A stretch of DNA of 64,000 nucleotides from Astrocystis sublimbata (GCA_022453515.1 JAJNNY010000018.1:372001-436000); one strand, 5' to 3'. Shown: positions 36,235-49,552, counted from the stretch's first letter. Made by a program: numbers and translations. The notes: a model not told the origin generated them from the letters alone.

Positions 36235-37500
36235 AGATAGACTGTGAGATTGTTGTCAAATCTAGTGGCAAAAGCTGTTGAATACTGGCAACAAGACTTT
36301 AACATTGTTCGTGTTCGATGTGTCATGATATCTGTGTTAGACAATAGCCCTGTCATGAATCGAAAAACAGAGGTTTACGGGTTCCTAGCCCACTCAACCT
36401 CAGCATTTCACCAAGCCAAATTCGAGCGACAGTTGCATTAGCACCCTGCATATGATTTTCGCCCGCGATTCCCATTGCATAAGATGCGGGTTTGCAGCGA
36501 CACTAAGATGTGCAACAAACTCAATTCGCGCGAATCCTAATAGCTTTGGACATAATCTATTCGATTCTGATGCCCCTGAAAAGCTGGGAAATCTGATTCA
36601 ACCAAGCTTTGTTCCATGTAACATGATGTTGACGCTAAAATGCAGTGTGCAGTGGCAATAAGGTTGTGCAGACTAGGACTCTCCAGTACTTCATTATGGC
36701 GTTCTTTTAGATTCAAAAACCAATATTGATCATTGTGCAACACGAATAGGAGCCTGCACGGGAGGCGTGCACCTTTCTGAGTTCTTTCCCGCTTTCTGAG
36801 AGGATTTACCTGGTAGCAAGCTTTGGCCTGATCCTCGACGCGAAAATAAAAGATCGGTAATGCTACACACCTAAGAACAGCGGCGCAAATGGGGACCTAT
36901 CAAGGAGGGCCTCTACTTTACAATTATATACGTGCAGAAGGTGTTTGCAAAATCGCTCATTCCTGGAAACACGGCATATTGTTGTCACAGCTCCCTTCGT
37001 CTTCTCATGCTTGGTGAATAATCTCAGGTTTGTTGCATCTTATCTTGAAGGAGTGGCTCGAGCTCCCTTCTATTTGCCTTCACTGAATAAAGAGGCACCC
37101 GTGGGAAATACTGAGTTGGATGCTGGTAGAAGTACTGTCAAGCGTCAGTGATGGCCAGTGTTGCTTTCGAGTACTCATTGCTTTCCACACAAGTCGAATG
37201 CAACATGCCACTAATGAATGCAAGGGCACGAAAGAGCGGTTGCGGCAGACGCAACAAGAGATTCCATACCAAGTTGCTTGGAATGAATGCAATGTCTCCC
37301 CCTTCATACATGTAAAACTGAAACTTGGAATTTGGCTGATGTCATACACAACATGTGACATGAATGATTGCACAACAATATCGTGATCATCATGATGTTC
37401 CAATAAACCCATGTTTTCGCAAGAACAAACATTGGCCAAAGTGACAAGCAAGGGCTGGTGTAAAAAGCGCAAAAGGAAATGTCAAGCGACATTTTTATAA
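36235..37500. other. Intergenic region downstream of the acetyltransferase
   Basis: About 1.3 kb, moderately AT-rich, with only short overlapping frames on both strands. Nothing recognisable until the tRNA gene. Confidence 0.5.
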
Positions 37501-37598
37501 TGACAAGAGTGGGACTTGAACCCACGCGGATTGCTCCATGAGGAAATTGTGCTAAGGTGACCTTAACCTCACGCCATAACCAACTCGGCCATCTTGCC
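37501..37598 (-). tRNA. tRNA-Leu(AAG) with a 16-nt intron
   Basis: The minus strand folds as a type II tRNA. The 7-bp acceptor stem pairs GGCAAGA with TCTTGTC (one G-T) and the discriminator is A, as in leucine tRNAs. The D arm is GCC...GGC with a TTGG loop, the anticodon stem TGAGG/CCTCA, the long variable arm has a GGA/TCC stem, and the T arm is GTGGG-TTCAAGT-CCCAC. The anticodon-loop region is 23 nt; removing 16 nt after position 37 leaves the 7-nt loop TTAAGGT with anticodon AAG, decoding CUU (and CUC by inosine). The intron contains CCTTA, complementary to the anticodon region, as usual in precursors. No CCA is encoded, as expected in eukaryotes. Confidence 0.95.
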
Positions 37599-38235
37599 CA
37601 TGAAATGTTGAAATTGAGTTACCTTATCATGACATATATTCGAGAGGCTACAGCAACGGCAATTTTCCCACAGGTCATTCCAGCCTGAACCAAATACCTC
37701 TTCTGCCATTGTCATGGCCAAGAGGCTTAAGACTTTGTACTAGAATGCACCTCGCATAGCATGATTGGCACAGGCAGTCTATCGCACAAATTCAGTTGCA
37801 GTGAGAATTAAATTCATTTCACTTTAACAGGTACAATTAAAAGTATGCATGATGTGTTTGTTGTAAATGTTCATTCATTCCATTCGTATGTTCATTGTAA
37901 TATGCTATATACATAAGATCATTGTTTATACATAAGACAGCCATGCTCAGCTGCGGTAGTTAGGCGGTGTCTTGGGGTATCAGATCCGTTGATGGAGAGG
38001 GATACGCATCCCTGAGGTTCTAGTGCCCAGCATCTTCTCCATATGAAATGTTTGACCATGATTGATGCCCAGCGCCCATAATCTATCTTCGTCATCTCAG
38101 TCAACTCGAGGAAAAGGCACTGGTTCATGTGTTGGATATCTCGTGCATGAGGCCGACACTCCATTTAAGAGCTCGGCACATGAATCGTTAAACAAAGGAA
38201 ATGTAATGCGGCAGGTAAAAATCGAATACTCAGGC
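37599..38235. other. Intergenic region between the tRNA and the large disordered-protein gene
   Basis: AT-rich 3' flank of the large minus-strand gene. Short frames only; nothing supported. Confidence 0.45.
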
Positions 38236-41200
38236 CTACCAGATTGGAACACCCCGGTAGGCAGGTGAGTTGTAACTATGGAGTACGCGGTATTGGACAG
38301 GAGCTCCATACTGGTCAAGACTTTGATGCCGACCATGACCACGGGAATGGGATCGGGCTTGTTGTTGTGGTTGTGGTGGTGGCGGTGGTTGTTGTTGTTG
38401 TTGATATTGTCCAAATTGCTGAAACATGGGCTGATTGCCCAAGTAGATTGGTCCATTGCCGTAGGATGTGGCCGGATATTGTCTGCTATCTAACGCGTAA
38501 TTAGGCTGCGTCTGAAATGAACCCGCATCATAACTCGATCGATGCTTAAGGCTGGGAGTAGCATAAGACGCGTAATGGGACCAAGATTGACCCTCAACAG
38601 TGGTGCTGCGCTGGCTTGTCTGGCTGGTCATGGAAGGGCGTCTGCTATAGTCAAACGACGGTCCTCGGGAAGCCGGAGTGCTATGCGATTGACTAGGAAT
38701 ACCACCTGGAGCCCAGTAACCTCCCATGGGAGGCTGAACACCTGGAGGGTGCGTAGCGGCGAGGCCAAGCATTTGCGCTTGTTGGTATAGGAACGCTTGG
38801 ATTTCTGCCGCGGAGTACGTGTACAGCGTTTCCTGGCTCGACTGTCTGGATAAACCAGAATGGTTGGAGTTCGATGGGTACTGATACGGAGGGTAACTAT
38901 TGACGCCTTCTCGACTTGATTTGTGCGACAGCATAGGCTGACCTGACTGGACAGGGGGCGTTGAACGCGACCGGATCGGTGGAGGAACTCGAAGCGGGCC
39001 AACATGTCGAGTCTTCATGCTAATAGGTGGTGGGGTCCTAGAAGACAAGTGCTGCCCTTGAAATGACGGCCTCCGAAAGGCACTGGCGTGATGTTCGCTT
39101 CGGTTTGATGAGCTTCCACGTCGTGATTCGCCATGCATCCTTGAGTTGGTGCCGTCCGTATGGGCTGAGAGGGAGTGTGATCGAATTCTTCGAGCACCGT
39201 ACCTATCTTTCCCGCCAGCGGCCGTTGAGGGTACGGTATCCATGCTTGCTCGAGCCCTTGGGTGCCACGGCAGGTTCCTGCTCTTAGGTTCCATGGGTGT
39301 CGTAGCATCTGGCCCTGAAAGTTTTGCGATCTGGTCACTCGACTTCGTCCTAGCAAATTTCATGACGGATGACGCCGCGCGAGTTATCGAGGAGCTCAGA
39401 GAGTGAAGATGGCGACTTGGTCTGAAACCACGAGTCTTCTCGCGGCCTAACCGCGCATTGGATGCATCTGCTTGTGCCGCATCATCGCCCTGGGAAACAG
39501 ACGCTTTTCTTGGGACCCGAGTCTTTGCAGCAACCTCCCCATCATGAGCATTTTCGGCATCGGGTTGTGTTTTGGCGTGCTCAAGCAACTTGTTTTGCAC
39601 TGCTTCGGGCACAGGGGGCACGCTAGTATCCTCGTCTTCCGCATGCGTGCTGTGGACTGCCAGTGGCCCGCGAGCACCACTCAGAAAGCGTTGAAGCTTT
39701 CCAGGTTTACGTGCATTGCTAATGGTGAGGTTTGTTGCCGTGGAAGGGGTTTTGGGGCGGAGGCTGGGGTTGCTGGCGGCCTTGGTATCATTGCTTTCGG
39801 AAGCAACAGCTGGCATGGGGACTTCGCCTCTTGTGGTCCTTCTCCGGAATTGCAGGAGGCGGCGGACTGCTGGGTGAAGGTGTTCGGGACTGCATCTCCA
39901 CATCATCCACGGAAGCCGAGAATGCCTGCAATGAGACTTGGCTTGACAACTTGGGGTGAGAAGCACGCTTGGGGGAGACCACCTCAAAGCTGTGGTGATG
40001 CTCAACCGCTCGTCGTGCGTTACGTTTTGAGGATAAGGATTGACTGGAGACACTGGAGCTGTAGCCAGAGTCCGCTTTAGAAAGTGTTTTATGGGGTGTA
40101 GTATAAGTCGGACTGGCCACGATGCCACTATCTGATCGATTGATGCTCTTCGGTTCGTCTCCGTCGGATGACGTGCTGGGCGAGGAAGAATAGTGTTTGG
40201 CGTCACGATCGAGACGCACATCGAGGACCTCAACACCGAACTCAGGCGACGACGCTTCTTCGAAAAGATCGTCTTCGACAGCTGACTGTTTACTTGTAGT
40301 CAATAACTCAGGTGAAACTTGTTCCACATCGCTGAGGGAAATTGGGCTCAAAGTCAGGGTTAGCTTGGGCAGAAAACTCAGAGCGGCCTCTTTTTCGTCT
40401 GCTGTAACTGGTTGATCCACTGATGAGTCTGGGAGCGCAGCGGTAACCGTGGGTGCAACAGAGCATTCATTTGCTTCGAAGTCCGCAACCTGATCTGCTG
40501 GAATTTCACATTCAACATCAAAGTAACCATCGTGCTGCTCAGGACATGACGAGTCGTCGGCAAGACGACCGTAGCCGGTGGTCTCTCGCGCAGCAGGAGT
40601 CCTCGCAGGACTACCGTTGGTTATTCTCAATGTACCGTGCTTGAACGCACCCGTTTGTTGGTACTCAGACTCGGAAGGCGTCTGTGCCCGCGGCATGAGC
40701 TTTGGGTCAAGTGCGGGATGTGAGATGACAACCTCCTTAGGTTCCTTTGTGTCAGCTGGTGGTGACTGAGGTGGGTTTGGTATTAAGGATATAGTTGGCA
40801 TCATAACGACGTCTGCCGGGGAAGGCCGCGTTGCCAACCCCGGAATCATAAACGACCTTCTACGCATTGGTGTATACAATGAAGCGTCCGAACCAGTTCG
40901 AGGGAGATGCGCGGTGACCTCGGAGTGTGAGGGATGATAAGACGTGTAGCTTTGTCGTCGCGAAGGTACTGGTTGCGATAGAGCGTCGGCCACTGCTGAC
41001 TGGTCTGTAAAGCAAAGCTCCCCGGAAAGGTTTAATAACCGCTGCACGTCGTGGAAGGATGACAAATCGTAACTCATAGACGTCCTCGGGCGGGTCCTGC
41101 TTTAGGTTAACGGCTGCATCGAGGTATCTCTAAGGGCAACGTACGCTGCGGCACCGAGCTGGGCCTGCTCGTAATCTTCGTCCGTTCCCGTATAAGCCGA

Positions 41201-41593
41201 GTCCGCCTTGCTCGTACGCCGGCCGCGGTGCGAGCTGGCTACGCTTCCGATACGCTGACTGGCCAGATGGTATGCACCCTGTGTACCGGACTGGAACAGC
41301 GGATGAGGTGAGCCGTCCTCAACAGGTTCCGAGTCGAGATGGGAAGCCAACAAGTCTTCGTCGACGACGGCACTATCAGACTCGGGATAGCGTGGTGAGG
41401 GAACAGGCGTGGAGTTGTAGGGTAGCGAAGCACGTCTCCCGGAGGTGGAAGGGGGCTGGCGGCCTATTATATCAGCGACGCTGGTTGAACTCAACAGGCC
41501 AACTGTTGCAGGATTCCTGGTGCGAGGTTTGGAGAGCTTTTGAGTAGTCCTGGAGCTCTTCCTCGGAACCTCAACAGAGGGCGTATTTCCCAT
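38236..41593 (-). CDS. Large intrinsically disordered protein, putative N-myristoylation, frame interrupted once
   Basis: Not a named family. Exon 1 (41593-41145) and a 48-nt intron (GTACGT...GTTAAC...GCAG, 41144-41097) lead to a long second exon from 41096. The start MGNTPS fits the N-myristoylation consensus (Gly2, Ser6). The protein is Ser/Pro/Arg-rich with many motif-like patches (RRASLPYNSTPVPSPR, YDLSSFHDVQRLLNL, KPGKLQRFLSGARGP, SRQSSQETLYTYSAAEIQAFL), and a C-terminal Gln/Pro tract before HSRGHGRHQS, near 38340-38410. Coding quality passes from one minus-strand frame, which stops at 39788, to the next (stop 38236) around 39820-39860, with no usable GT..AG intron there. A single-base insertion or deletion (real or assembly) is the simplest reading. 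Repaired length would be about 1,100 aa. A signalling scaffold or polarity role is only a guess. Confidence 0.72.
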
Positions 41594-44500
41594 GATGGTG
41601 ATGGGGACTCATTGGCTGCAGCCGACGGGACGGCAGGTATAAGTCTATATGCAGATTGACGGACCCATGCCGTGAAGCTCCCCAGACGGAAGCCAGTGAA
41701 TAATAAGCTGGCACGGCACGTAGATGAGGAGGTCGAGCAGCAGCAGGGAGCAGGGAACCGGTATGGGGCACGGGAACAAGCGCAGGAGGGCTTAAAAGCT
41801 TGATGTTAAGCAGAAGCGTGAGCTATACCAGAGCTACTAAGCCCGAGGAAGCTGTCCCAGTCCCAGTTAAGACAGACGAGGCTCAGAGAGGTTGGGGCGA
41901 TCACACGGTGCCGCTGCTGGGAAGTTGGGAAGTCGGGAACAGCGAGCTCGTCTGTTTGCGGCAAACACCGGGGCTTGGTATGTGCCCGGGCTGGTGTCAG
42001 TCAGGGTGTCGGGGTTATCGTGCGTGCGCTTAGTTTGCGATGTGCAGCCAGCCCAACCTGGCATCTGGTCTCGCAGACGTGAAGAAAGAACAGACGAAGG
42101 CGTCGAGACTGTTACTACGCACTAACAGACGGCGACTGACTAACTACACGTATTCATTCGTACGAACACACGCGAGGGGGCACAGGGAACGGCAGCTTGG
42201 GCATGAAGGAGGTCGAGGTCTGGCCGAGGGCGAGCCGTTGCTTGCAACTTGCAAGGACTGGCCGGCACTGGTGTTGTCTGCTCAGGTAACAGCAGCGTAA
42301 CAGCAGTGTTATGGCGGTGGATTCGATGTTGTCTGTCGAGCTGGTACGGCTGTTTCAGCACCAATCGAGCTGCGGCGATACCCTCGACAGCCACGTACTT
42401 GTTGTTGGGTGTGAGACGAGACACAAGACTGAGAAACAAAAGTGAGGCAGAACGAGAACTACGAAACAAGATGGGAGCAGCGCAGAAAGAGGGCACGGTG
42501 ATGACCTGATGACCGGCACCAGGGCCGACTGCGAGCAAGGAGGCTCCAGACAGGCTCCAGACGAGCTCCAGCTGCTGTATCATGTATGATGCACATGGGA
42601 GGGATAGGCAGAGTGAGCCTAGCACAGGACTAGGAGACGAGCTATGGCCGGCGCATGGTGGGGCACTAGCGACGGCAGAAACCTGCTCCGACACCTCGCC
42701 AGGCTTGCCAATGCCAGGCAGGCAGCTTGCCTTGGGTCGGTTGTCGAAAGAGTGGTTCGTGGTGCTGCAGCGTTGGGCTTGGGGCTGGCTTGGGATGGCT
42801 CAGGACTGGGCATGCCCCTAGCTACAGTGCCGAAGGTACCTAAGCGACCAGCCACAGCTAACCTTACACAGCGCCAGATCGCGATCTCTGGGCACACTCA
42901 GGCTTGCCTGCTTGCAGCCGGGCGTGTGATATTGCTGTACGGCAGAGTGACGTCGAGCACGCGCGCGGACCCCGCAAGCCGCAGGTATACCCCCGGTAGA
43001 CGTGCATCGATCCATTTACTTGGTACAGCGCCAGAAACTGAGGTTGCTCCCAACGGCCACTAAGAGATGAGGTACTTAACATAAACATCCATTACCCACG
43101 AGTACATGGACGGGATCCCCACGTCGCCAAACTCCATCCAGTCGACTGGTGCCTCGTCGTCACCAACATATTACTTCTTACCTAACCTACCGCCTCGTTG
43201 CAGCGCTTCCAGTCTGTGGACGCAGTCTTGGTGGTCCTTTCTTAATTTTCGTATGACCACCCAGAGTGCCAGAATGGCACTTCCTCTCCGTAAGTTGTCC
43301 GTATAATTCAATTATTGTAATTTATGGCGCTTGCTCTTCGCGCAGCAGCCCGTATTAGGTTAGCACCTGCCCCATGCGGCAGATGCTCATTAACACCGTC
43401 ATCACCACTCCGTCTGAGTAGATATCTGCGTGGTTTTCCATCCTGTCGCTTACGATGAACTCACCTTGGGTGCCGCATTAATCCCAATTTCATCCGATTG
43501 CTGTCTCGCGCCACCTCGCTAACGGAGCTGCTCACGCTGCTAGTGAAAGGCATATTCGTCATCGTCATCTCGGTGCTGCAGTCAGTCGTCCTCGACAATT
43601 TCCGAGCAGCTCTACCAGCTCTACCAGCTCTACCTACTCGTACATGGAGATGCACAGTCGATCGATATGCTAGATTCACGGTGTGCCAGTTCAAGCGGTA
43701 CCGCATGGCCGAAATCATGAAAGATCGCAAAGCATGTTTTGTAAACAATTCGTACAGGTGTCGGGAGAGTCGCATCCTGTTCTCTATTGCCAACTAAGCA
43801 AACCTGGCGTCGTTCATGATCGTTGCAGGCAAAAGAGGAAGCTCAACTGACACTATAAATTAACCATTACCTGAGAGATCTTATAGGCTGTGGGATCTCG
43901 ATGACCAGAATCGCCTTGGTTGCACCCATATTCCATTTCCCGATCCTCAGGTCAACCCCACATCTGCCACTCAACATAAACCTGGCAGTTGACGGACCAC
44001 GGGACACCGCTTTTATACATCGTGAGAGCTGCCTTGCACCGCACGATTCTATCGTAAACCAAAAAACTGGGAATCTCATGTAGGATATGAGGATCAATGC
44101 TGAACAGCTAATTAACAACTCCGGTGCCGCATCTGCTCATGGCCACCTACCTCCCGTCGACATCTGCGAAGGTTAGGCAAAACAAGAGTAGAGGCCACTA
44201 ACCCGCGAAACCCGTCGCCCGTTCTATTATCGAGCAAGGAATCCAACATAGGACAAGGATGGCCCGTAGCGCAAGCTGCAAATGCTCCGGTCCCATTCAT
44301 CCACCCATCCATCCAATTGCCAATTTCGCCCGTTTTCTCTGCCCGTTTCAAGACCTCCACGACAGCTACGGCTCGCTATGGCACTGGGCTGCACTGGGGA
44401 AGAGACCTTCCTTTGCCGACCTTTGCATGGCGGTCGCGCAAATGAACATGTCGCTTATCTAGAACGACAGCTCGATGCAGTAAGCTCCACCCGCATTTTG

Positions 44501-46150
44501 TTTCATATCCGTCTATAGTCCCGAAGCTACAACATACACTGCTTGCTTGCCCATGCTGGTTCTGGCTGGGCAAAACACACAGCCTGCGGGCTGTACTATG
44601 TGTGTAGCGTGCCTTTCATGCATACCTAGCTCGGAGGCTGCAGATGCTCGTCTATGAGCTCAGTGGCGGTCAAAACCATGTATGCGACGCCGCACCTTAC
44701 CAACCACCAAGCATTGGGTTTCCGGATGCGGGGTGGGCACCAGAATGCTGACTGTGCTCACGAAAACAGTATGAACATGACTGACATCGAGGATTCAGAT
44801 GGGTTCGTCTGTTTGTGAAAAAGTCGATGCTACTATAGACATTCACGATGTGGATCCGATGATCATACAATTGAAGCCCGCTAGGACGGTAAGGTAACAG
44901 GGAGTTCTCAGAAAAGAACTTTTAACCTTAACCTTTAAACTCAAAACTCACGTACACGGACGCACGATGCACGACGCACGACGCACGACGCACCGCCAAC
45001 GCAGGTCTCACATAGCTTATGTAGACTTATGTATGTAGAGACCGATCGTTACCGGTCTCCGGCAGCCGAAAAGACATTGGGGTGCGCACCCCAACCAGGA
45101 AAGTCCCAGAAGCCGCGTCAGTATCCTTGGCGTAGCCGAGCCATCTCGCATCCTACACTGCCATACAGGTTACAGCATATCCCCTGGCTTCTCCTAACTG
45201 GCCACACTGGTTGACTGGATGACTGGATGACTGGGATAAGCTTGGGTGAAGTGACAGCCGTCACTGACGCCCGTCACGTCTTTCTTCAATGCATGCAATT
45301 TCTCCCAAGCCTGCTCATATCAACTTGAGACGTCTATTCTAATCCGGCGTTGGTCTCATTACAAATAGCCGCGGCGGCAGAACAGCAATCCCTGCTGCCG
45401 CGGATGGGCCTCCTCGTCTGACATTGTGCCATGATGTGCCCGGGCTGTCCACGAACTCTTCTTGGGAGCCAATATTATATACTTGACATGAGCAACTATT
45501 GCAGTAGGACGCCTAAGTACTAGCATGAGGGCAGCACCCCGGCTAGCTATAATTCCGATTAAAATACTACTCCGATGTTAGGTAGCATCTGCCCAGATCT
45601 CCGCAGCAAGGATGCGAATACTTCGTCGGATCCATCCGTGAGCTGGCAATTGACACAAAAAGACACTACTGCATAGTCCGAGAATGATCACGGTATCATC
45701 TTCATAATACAAATGGAAAGTCATATGAGTTGCAAAAAGTTGTTGAAATGGCCCGTCGCATCGCCAACTTCGGGACGTGCAAAAGCATTCCATGCTGCAA
45801 GACTTGAATCGTAAATGAGCATTGTCGTTGCTGGTTGGCTATGTCCGGAAGTGACGTTGCTTTGAAAAATCCCGAAATCGGAATTCCTCAGCTTGCCATG
45901 GAGCTATCAATGGAGCAGCGTAGCCCATCACGAAGCTATGCTCAGATACGACTTTGCCTAACGCGAAGCCAATTCGGTGCAGAGGGCGGTGGACAAGATT
46001 GTGAAAGTAACATTGTTGGAGATGAGATGTAAATGGTTTCACTTTAGGTTACTTGGCAAGTAAGCATGAACTTTGTTTTTTTCTGTTTGTTCGTTTTTTC
46101 TAACACAAACGAAGACTTCTATGAGCTGTGGTTGACGTTCTATTTGATTT
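41594..46150. other. 4.6-kb gene-poor region
   Basis: 41600-43060 is GC-rich upstream sequence of the large minus-strand gene, with overlapping long frames on both strands (for example 42140-42694 minus) that are low-complexity or Cys/Ala/Ser-rich and judged spurious. 43100-46150 contains only short frames. CTCTACCAG is repeated at about 43611-43634 and CGACGCACGA copies occur near 44966-44990. No RNA gene was seen. Confidence 0.4.
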
Positions 46151-46565
46151 CTACCACTGAAGCGAAGACCTAACCAGAGGTCTGCGGCCACGAAGGCTCA
46201 TACAAGTGTCTCCCGGTTTGGGGAGTTTCGACAGTCCAATGGCCATTGTCTCGAATGATTCGTCAATCAGGGAAGGCGGTTCGAACTGCGTGCGTGCGAG
46301 TAATAACAATGCTCCTTGATTACATCTAGGTCAAAGTATATGGGAGAATACAGCCAATAGTCGGTGCGGGTCGTATCCTGAATAATTTTTTTGTTAGTTT
46401 CAAAAGCCACAATGACTTGAGAGTGCATTGCCTTACGATGAAATATGGTTCATCTTTAAGCTCTTTAGCCAGAAAAGCCTTGAACTTGTCGAGGTCAATA
46501 GCTGCCTTCCCGAAGATTTGGGGGCTTATCTTTTGGCGCATTTCTACTTGAGTTCTCAAATCCAT
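46151..46565 (-). CDS. Candidate small three-exon gene, function unknown
   Basis: Not recognised. Minus-strand exons 46565-46437, 46377-46324 and 46285-46151 join in phase 0 throughout and give 105 aa starting MDLRTQVEMRQK, in a good context (CAACATGG). Intron 1 is canonical (GTAAGG, ACTAAC, TTCAG; 59 nt). Intron 2 (GTAATC...GCAG) is only 38 nt, shorter than most fungal introns, which is the weak point. Composition is protein-like: charged helix (LDKFKAFLAKELKDEPYFI), an aromatic stretch (RTDYWLYSPIYFDLD), then EPPSLIDESFETMAIGLSKLPKPGD and a basic end (SLRGRRPLVRSSLQW). It looks like a cytosolic protein or the N-terminal remnant of a longer one. If intron 2 is not spliced the product ends earlier, after 84 residues. 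Confidence 0.45.
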
Positions 46566-47852
46566 GTTGAGAGATAGGATCAGATGAAGCTTGGAGTCTA
46601 GAGATGGAACTTGCGGCTCGTATGCGGTTGGCTGGGGTTTCGTACGGCTAGAGGAGATACTCGATCGTTACCTAACTTACTGGCGTTGCAGAAGAGGCAG
46701 GACGAGGCTTTATACGCCGAATACGCAATGAGCGCGGCGATAAACCTTTCGCCTTGTCCCTCCCTATGTTGACAGACTCTATCTCGAGTATCACTCGCAC
46801 AGGGCAATCGCATGGGCGTAGGAGTGCAAATCATTGGTCATCGTCTCAGCTACTTGTGTCGCAAGGGCGGCAAAGACGACTCTTTCGATCACGCCTAGAT
46901 GAGAAGGGAGCGGCGCGTCAGTCTTCTCAACTGCCTATGTTACTCGAGGCGTCATTTGGTCAACTGTTTGTTGGAAACCAACCATGTTCGAGCGAGTTGG
47001 GATCAAGCGGCAAGAGTTGAGTGGTCTATAACCACACAAATCTAGCGCACGAAGTACCGAGGCACTAAGAGGAGCGAGCACGGGGTCATGTAGATGCTCA
47101 TAGCAGCTATTTACTAGCTCCCGTAGCCGCGAATTCTCCCTTCAACTACAAGTCATGCCGTTGACAGTAGAGGGCTAACGCAGCGCAATATCACGGTTTG
47201 GAACTACCGACCTTGGTAGGTAAGTAGGGATATGAAGCTTCGGCACAAATAGAACTCACGGCTTATCGCCAAGCAAGCTTTCTATGAATTAATCTCTTGC
47301 GGAAGCAAGTCTAAAACGTATGAATGCGTGAAGTTCACGTGTATAATTGTCAAGTGGCACGCACCCGAATTGGTCACTGGCTGCTCCTAGCTTAATTTCA
47401 ACATTTGCTAAAATTACCACCACTTGTAGCGCATCTCCAAAAAGGACACGAATGTTCTGTTGATAGGAGATGGTTTTCGATGTGGAATTGCTAGTGTGTC
47501 CGAGCAATTGGCCAACGGGAGCCCAGCTAATTATCGCATCAAAACCTAAGGTTGTGATGCCACTATTCATCCCTCAAACAAGTTCGTCAAACCACACGCG
47601 CGGCCCGCAACCGACACTAGAATTGAATGAAATCTCTTTTGCGAAAATTCCTCGACGTACGCGTCTGAGGCTCAGCTGACTACTGCCTTACTTATCTATG
47701 CGTACATAGACGCGTCCGCCTCGGTGGCGTCCAAGCTACGCACCAAGTGAGTTTCAAACAATCGCCCTAGCTCCGTCCCCCCGTCTCATCATCTCATGAA
47801 TAATTACCACGTCACCACATTCAAACTGACTAACACCCGTTTCAAAGAAACA

Positions 47853-47884
47853 ATACATACATACATACATGCATACATACATAC
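47853..47884. repeat. (CATA)n microsatellite
   Basis: About eight units of CATA with one CATG interruption. Confidence 0.9.
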
Positions 47885-48097
47885 CTAAACACGGGGCCCT
47901 TGGCCATAAGGCTGTATTACCCTTACACGTACCCTTGCCCCTGATCATTTGAGTTGCCGACGGTAGCAGCAGTAACAGTAAATAGCCCGGGGATGCTTCG
48001 TAACTGAATCGAAGCAGCCTCGCCTCAACCAGGAAACATCTTGACCAGGAAATACCCAGTAGACCCCAGACGCAGACGGGGACTCTCTCGTAACTAG

Positions 48098-48141
48098 CCC
48101 ATCCATCCATCCATCCATACATCCATACATCCGTCCTTCCA
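48098..48141. repeat. (CCAT)n microsatellite with CATA variants
   Basis: Imperfect run of CCAT units, some changed to ACAT or CCGT, about 210 bases from the CATA tract. Confidence 0.85.
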
Positions 48142-49552
48142 TACCTACTCGTACACGGCACAGTCTGGATCTATCGCATGCATGATTCAAAAGATTCGAA
48201 TGTGGGCGTAGGGCGGGATTCTTGCGCGGCTTTCTGGGCGCAGACGAACTCATCTGATCTACTGAAGCATCTAGCCGCTCGAGGCAGGCGTCTGGAAGCT
48301 TTATGCGGCAAACACGGGGTTTAACGAACCTGGGTTCTGCGCGTGGGTGCTACTTTACATACCTACCTAACTAGGTCCGTGTAGATGAGGCGGACACAAA
48401 CAACAAACATAGGCACGTAGGTGAGCTAAGCTAAGTGAGTAAGTCAGACCTCGCCGAGGCCTTGCCATCCTTTGAACGCGTGTTACTTGATGCGCAATGC
48501 ATGGAGAGGAGAATGGATATGGGCTCAGTCAAACGGGCTCGGTGACGAGGAATGCATGTTGCGTGGGTCGTCGCAGGAATCAAGGCCGAGGCTCATGTCG
48601 CCGGTATATTGTCTTGCAGACACGATGATGAGTGAGTGATCGTGTATATCGGACTGTAGGAGAGAGGAAAGTCCATATGAACCGAGAGTAGTAATCCCTA
48701 AAAAATATTACATTCATCCTTGTGGTTCCCTCTATCTGTCCGAGGCTGCCAGCTGCTGCCAACCTCTGATGTCCCGTACATACAAGCTAACTCAACATAT
48801 CAAATCACCTATGTCATCAAAATCCATCATCCCCGTTTCTTTCTTTTCACTCTCAGAAGATGCCGATGGTCAGGGGAGATACCGAGCATGTGATTAGTAG
48901 CTACTTTGCATGTGTAGATAACCATAGGCTGGAGGTAGCTGACTAACGCCACTCAAGCTCGACCTACTACTATATACAAAGGCAGCAATGTATTAGAAAC
49001 TATAGCGGGTGTATTAACAAGCTCATTGTGTATCCCGTATTCTGTATTGCAAAGATGACATGAGTTCTCACACTATCCTATAATTGTGGCATTTCCCATC
49101 CTTCATATTTGTGCGATTCAGACTGGGTATCACCGTGTTGCCCAAAGTTTGACTTCAGGTTTAGAATGGAACAACTTTATACTACATAGAGATAGCCCTT
49201 TCTCTAGTAGTGTCTAGAGCTCGCATACGGCCTAGTAAGATCCGAACAGATTTTATACTTAATCGCTATCAACTGTGTATACATCATCGATTGTGTTGTG
49301 CACGAACAATTGTGTGCAAGGAAAGGGCAAGCGTCGCGCGCGCGCCAGTCGTCTTGATAAGGATCAATACATTATATACTTACTCGATATGCTGATTGAT
49401 GTTAATTTAATCCAGTCCTGTCATTACATAGATATTCTTGTTGGAACAGGGAATGCGCCCACACTGTCCCCAAACAGGCTTCGCTGAGATGTTGTGACTT
49501 ACATCAGTCAAAAACCCGGATGTAGATGTTGGCAATTAAGGTTTCTCGGTAT

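Noticed and set aside
39860..40236. N-terminal part of the 38236-40236 frame as a separate gene
   Set aside because: Its first ~125 residues are a shifted reading of the better coding frame on the same strand; only the part after about 39826 is convincing.
42140..42694. 184-codon minus-strand open frame
   Set aside because: Low-complexity Ser/Ala/Pro/Leu composition in GC-rich DNA where long frames occur by chance on both strands.
46251..46285. Second reading frame (HWTVETPQTGRHLYEP) as the end of the small gene
   Set aside because: It needs a splice without a usable acceptor; the frame starting after GCAG at 46286 is longer and in phase.
47853..48141. CRISPR-like array
   Set aside because: The repeats are 4-bp microsatellites without spacers; CRISPR arrays are not expected in fungi.
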